Below, one piece after another: positions 6,750 to 9,132 of a stretch of 9,132 nucleotides of DNA (its first letter is position 1; each line of letters opens with the position of its first letter). This DNA is from Candidatus Tariuqbacter arcticus (GTDB taxonomy: Bacteria; Electryoneota; Tariuqbacteria; Tariuqbacterales; Tariuqbacteraceae). Under the pieces are notes generated by a model, which saw only the letters and a list, made by a program, of their open reading frames with translations, did not search any database and had not been told where the DNA came from. Location: assembly GCA_013202315.1 (NCBI GenBank), contig JABMRZ010000288.1, positions 1 to 9,132 on the forward strand, read 5' to 3'. The position numbers were made by a program, and so were the translations under genes.

Positions 6750-6776
6750 GGCTATTAAGGCTATTATGGCTATTTA
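6750..6776. repeat. Three tandem 9-base units GGCTATTWW
   Basis: GGCTATTAA (6750-6758), GGCTATTAT (6759-6767) and GGCTATTTA (6768-6776) follow each other without gaps. This is the only short tandem array in the window whose period is 9 rather than 7. It sits immediately before the point where transposase homology begins, so it may mark the edge of the decayed insertion. Confidence 0.7.
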
Positions 6777-6791
6777 AATCCTTATATATCC

Positions 6792-7355
6792 TTGGGCAGA
6801 GCCGATGAACTCATAGCTTCCGGACAAACCGATGGATTAGCCAGATCGCTGGTGCGCTTCTGCCGCCAGGTCAAGCTGGTCGCAGGGCACCGCAGCGGCG
6901 CTATTCAAGCGCATTCCAGCCTGAAAATCGGTCCCTGTCTGATCTTTGAAAGATTATGGTCGAACCTAAAAATACCCCAGGTACTGGAAGAAGAACTGCA
7001 AAACCGCAAATACGAATTCTCGCTGGAAAGAGCAGTATTTATCAGCGTTTTGCATCGATTGTTTTCACCCAGCAGTGACCGGGGGGCGGAGAAGTGGAAG
7101 CGCGACCACCGCATCGAAGGCTCTGATAATATTGAACTTCACCAACACTACCGGGCGATGGCCTGGCTGGGTGACAAGGATGTGATATGTAGTGCCAAGA
7201 AACTTTTATCGCTCTACAACTCTATATTTATCAAAAAACTGCAAAACACAAGTGTTGAAGATGAGTTAGATATGACACTCAAACGTCCTCCTCCCAAAAT
7301 GGCTGGCGCTTCAGACCAGAAGGAAAGCCACTCACAATATGTATTTCAACGATGA
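6792..7355 (+). pseudogene. IS1634-type (IS4-group) transposase remnant, truncated at both ends
   Basis: Residues from LGRADELIASGQTDGL to about HYRAMAWLG resemble the N-terminal part of IS1634-family transposases, which typically read '..IATLGRLDEL..SGQ.D.LLRSL.RF..' and then 'S.KIGP.L.FERLW..L.I..VL'. The nominal protein is 187 residues, whereas I recall the family as roughly 500-600. The segment that normally precedes LGR is missing, because the frame is blocked by a TAA at 6756-6758. The DDE catalytic region is also absent. After about residue 130 (near 7180) the resemblance stops, and the tail (SAKKLLSLYNSIFI and onward) is unfamiliar and more AT-rich, suggesting a deletion junction with other DNA. 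No terminal inverted repeats or target duplication are visible. The TTG at 6792 is only the first nominal start; no Shine-Dalgarno is seen. The remnant is almost certainly non-functional. Confidence 0.72.
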
Positions 7356-7443
7356 AAATGAATTGACATTGGCGGTTGAATCGCAGTTTGCGAAATGGAT
7401 TAAACCCAATGATGAATTATGGAATTTGTGCGCAATTAAATAA
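7276..7443 (+). pseudogene. Possible unrelated coding remnant (34-codon ORF from ATG 7339)
   Basis: A frame open from the TGA at 7273-7275 to the TAA at 7441-7443 contains an ATG at 7339 giving MYFNDENELTLAVESQFAKW and 14 further residues. I do not recognise it. The composition looks protein-like (acidic, with amphipathic spacing), and it overlaps the end of the transposase-remnant frame in another register. It could be the C-terminal end of a gene broken by the insertion or its later deletion, or it could be chance. Confidence 0.25.
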
Positions 7444-7468
7444 TTCGCTCATTATAAATTAGTATTTT

Positions 7469-9010
7469 TCACCCCATCCACAAATTCCTATCCAAACTCC
7501 TATACTGTATCGCCTCCGCTATGTGAGATGTCTTTATATCTTCAACCGCTTCCAAATCGGCGATGGTGCGGGCGACCTTGATAATCCGGTCGTAAGCGCG
7601 GGCGGAAAAGCCCAGTTTGTCGATGGCGTTCTTCAATAAAGCCATACAGTCGGCATTGATTGGGCAGTATTTCTTCATTACGCGGGAATTCATATCGGAG
7701 TTGGAATATACGCCCTTCTCCTCCCGGAAGCGCTCGATCTGTATTTTGCGGGCGGCGACCACCCGCTCCCGGATGACCTCCGACTTATCCCCGGAACGGT
7801 CGGAAGACAGTTCCTTGAATTTCACCGCCGGGACTTCGATATGGATGTCAATCCGGTCTAACAAAGGCCCCGAAATGCGGGAAAGATACTTCTGAATCTG
7901 AGGGACGGTGCAGGTGCACTGCTTGGCGGGGTCGGTGGCGTAGCCGCAGGGGCAGGGATTCATCGCCGCCGCCAACATAAAATTGGTAGGATAGGTTAAA
8001 GACAATTGCGAGCGGGAAATTGTAACCTGTCCGTCCTCCAAAGGCTGCCTCAATACTTCCAAAACATTCTTCTTGAATTCGGGTAGTTCATCCAGGAAGA
8101 GGACGCCGTGGTGCGCCAATGATACTTCTCCGGGACGGGGGATGGTGCCTCCGCCGATTAGCCCGGCGTCGGATATGGTGTGGTGCGGGTTGCGGAAGGG
8201 CCTGACCGCCACCAATGCGGTATGCGATGGCAGCAGTCCCGCCACCGAATGTATTTTGGTGGTCTCCAAGGCTTCCGCTAAAGTCAAATCGGGGAGGATG
8301 GTGGGGAATCTTTTCGCCAGCATAGTTTTGCCGGAGCCGGGCGGTCCTATCATAATGATGTTGTGCCCTCCGGCGGCGGCGACTTCCATCGCCCGCTTGC
8401 CGTGTTCCTGACCCTTCACATCGGAGAAGTCGAGTTCGCTGTGGCGGCTGCGGGCGAATACGCTTTCGATGTCGACCACATAGGGTTCGATGTCCAATTC
8501 ACCGTTGAGGAATTCCACCGCGTTGGCGAGGGTTTCGGCCGGATATACTTTCAGCCCTTCCACCATCGCCGCCTCTTCGGCGTTTTCATCGGGGAGCAGG
8601 ATGCCTTTGAAGCCTTCCTTTTTCAGGCGCATCGCTACCGGCAGGACCCCTTTTATGGGGCGGAGGTTGCCGTCCAGGGACAATTCTCCCAGAACCGCCA
8701 ATTCTTCCAACCGTCCGTCATCTTCAATCTGCCCGGAAGCGCATAGTATCCCCAGGGCGATGGGGAGGTCATAAGATGAGCCTTCCTTCCTGATATCGGC
8801 GGGGGCTAAGTTTACGATGGTCCTTTTCAGCGGATAAAAGAAGCCGGAGTTTCTAATCGCCGCTTCGACACGCTCTTTCGATTCTTTCACTGCGTTGTCA
8901 GGAAGCCCGACAATGGCAAAGTAAGGCATAGCGGCGCCCAAATTCACCTGGACTTCCACCATATAAGCGTCGATGCCGATCACCGCGGTGGAAAATATTT
9001 TGGCAAACAT
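7469..9010 (-). CDS. comM: ComM/YifB-family Mg-chelatase-like AAA+ ATPase
   Basis: This is a complete 513-residue member of the YifB/ComM family, near the usual length of about 500. In Vibrio and related bacteria ComM is a hexameric helicase that promotes branch migration when transformed DNA is integrated; its role in most other phyla is untested. The N-terminal ribosomal-S5-like/Lon-like domain spans about 1-175 ('AVIGIDAYMVEV', 'FAIVGLPDNAVKES', 'VNLAPADIRKEGSSYDLPIALGIL'). The AAA+ core follows: Walker A GPPGSGKT (222-229), Walker B VLFLDE (303-308) and 'SGPLLDRIDIHIEVP' (380-394) with a candidate arginine finger. A cysteine cluster, C353/C355 and C365/C367, matches the 'NPCPCG...C.C' insert of the family. 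The C-terminal lid ends in 'RAYDRIIKVARTIADLE'. ATG at 9010 yields the standard 'FAKIFSTAVIGIDAY' start. No Shine-Dalgarno precedes it, and the leader is occupied by a GTTAAAA heptamer array. The gene converges on the transposase remnant. Confidence 0.95.
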   Translation of the reverse strand: MFAKIFSTAVIGIDAYMVEVQVNLGAAMPYFAIVGLPDNAVKESKERVEAAIRNSGFFYPLKRTIVNLAPADIRKEGSSYDLPIALGILCASGQIEDDGRLEELAVLGELSLDGNLRPIKGVLPVAMRLKKEGFKGILLPDENAEEAAMVEGLKVYPAETLANAVEFLNGELDIEPYVVDIESVFARSRHSELDFSDVKGQEHGKRAMEVAAAGGHNIIMIGPPGSGKTMLAKRFPTILPDLTLAEALETTKIHSVAGLLPSHTALVAVRPFRNPHHTISDAGLIGGGTIPRPGEVSLAHHGVLFLDELPEFKKNVLEVLRQPLEDGQVTISRSQLSLTYPTNFMLAAAMNPCPCGYATDPAKQCTCTVPQIQKYLSRISGPLLDRIDIHIEVPAVKFKELSSDRSGDKSEVIRERVVAARKIQIERFREEKGVYSNSDMNSRVMKKYCPINADCMALLKNAIDKLGFSARAYDRIIKVARTIADLEAVEDIKTSHIAEAIQYRSLDRNLWMG

Positions 9011-9018
9011 ATAAGTTT

Positions 9019-9039
9019 GTTAAAAGTTAAAGGTTAAAT
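9019..9039. repeat. Heptanucleotide tandem array, unit GTTAAAA
   Basis: GTTAAAA (9019-9025), GTTAAAG (9026-9032) and GTTAAAT (9033-9039) lie in direct register, differing only in the last base. The array starts 9 bases upstream of the comM ATG on the minus strand, occupying the place where a ribosome binding site would be. Three units alone would be weak evidence; the matching period of the neighbouring arrays is what makes it credible. Confidence 0.7.
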
Positions 9040-9063
9040 TTGTATTTATTGGTAATATTACAC

Positions 9064-9132
9064 CTACAGCCTATAGCCCATAGCCTACATCCCACAACCC
9101 ATAGCCTACAGCCCACAGCCTACAGCCTTCAG
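9064..9132. repeat. Heptanucleotide tandem array, unit CYAYAGC
   Basis: Nine complete units in unbroken 7-base register fill 9064-9126, and a tenth is cut by the window edge (CTTCAG, 9127-9132). Forms include CTACAGC (four copies), CCATAGC (two), CTATAGC, CCACAGC, CTACATC and CCACAAC. Most differences are C/T transitions at unit positions 2 and 4. The array lies upstream of comM, separated from the GTTAAAA array by 24 AT-rich bases, and probably continues beyond the window. Confidence 0.93.

Noticed and set aside
7363..7400. TTGACA near 7364 as a promoter
   Set aside because: No TATAAT-like hexamer lies 16-18 bases downstream, and no gene begins after it on that strand.
8363..8746. Plus-strand ORF of 127 codons opposite comM
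   Set aside because: It is a shadow frame of comM; the minus-strand protein has all the family motifs across this interval.

Overview
The window is a compact stretch of a mid-GC bacterial chromosome: five intact protein genes, one decayed transposase, and AT-rich gaps. I see no rRNA, tRNA or CRISPR. The gene set points to an uncultured bacterium, perhaps in or near the Fibrobacterota-Chlorobiota-Bacteroidota (FCB) superphylum: a large secreted beta-rich 'DSLGN..LWG' repeat protein with an Fn3-like C-terminus, an anchored HtrA protease, a CapA-type exported metallophosphatase and ComM. That placement is an inference from style. No taxonomic marker gene is present.

Layout. Positions 62-3562 look like one plus-strand operon. 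It holds larC (nickel insertion into the nickel-pincer cofactor), an ECF-type ABC ATPase starting at a TTG inside the larC stop (4-base overlap), and, 28 bases later behind a strong Shine-Dalgarno, a secreted 527-residue repeat protein. LarC beside a CbiO/NikO/LarO-like ATPase fits nickel supply plus nickel-cofactor assembly, as in Lactobacillus lar loci, but no permease or substrate-binding subunit is visible here. Positions 3563-3942 are an AT-rich gap. A CapA-like exported phosphoesterase follows, with a clear signal peptide but no canonical start codon in front of it. Next comes an HtrA/DegP serine protease with two PDZ domains (5162-6646). A remnant of an IS1634-type transposase (about 6792-7355) separates these from comM (9010-7469), which runs on the minus strand and converges on them.

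The most unusual feature is in the gaps. Six short tandem arrays occur, each with a period of exactly 7 bases but each with a different unit: CACTCAA (1-44), AAAATGT (3562-3589), CAACCGA (3888-3943), CACTTGR (5073-5142), GTTAAAA (9019-9039) and CYAYAGC (9064-9132). The longer ones keep strict 7-base register over 7-9 imperfect units. They sit at transcription-unit edges and not inside the larC operon. A fixed period with an unfixed sequence suggests one shared mechanism of origin or function rather than one spreading repeat family. One array lies directly before the CapA signal peptide, and losing one 7-base unit there would join an upstream ATG frame to it. A frame-switching role is therefore possible but unproven.
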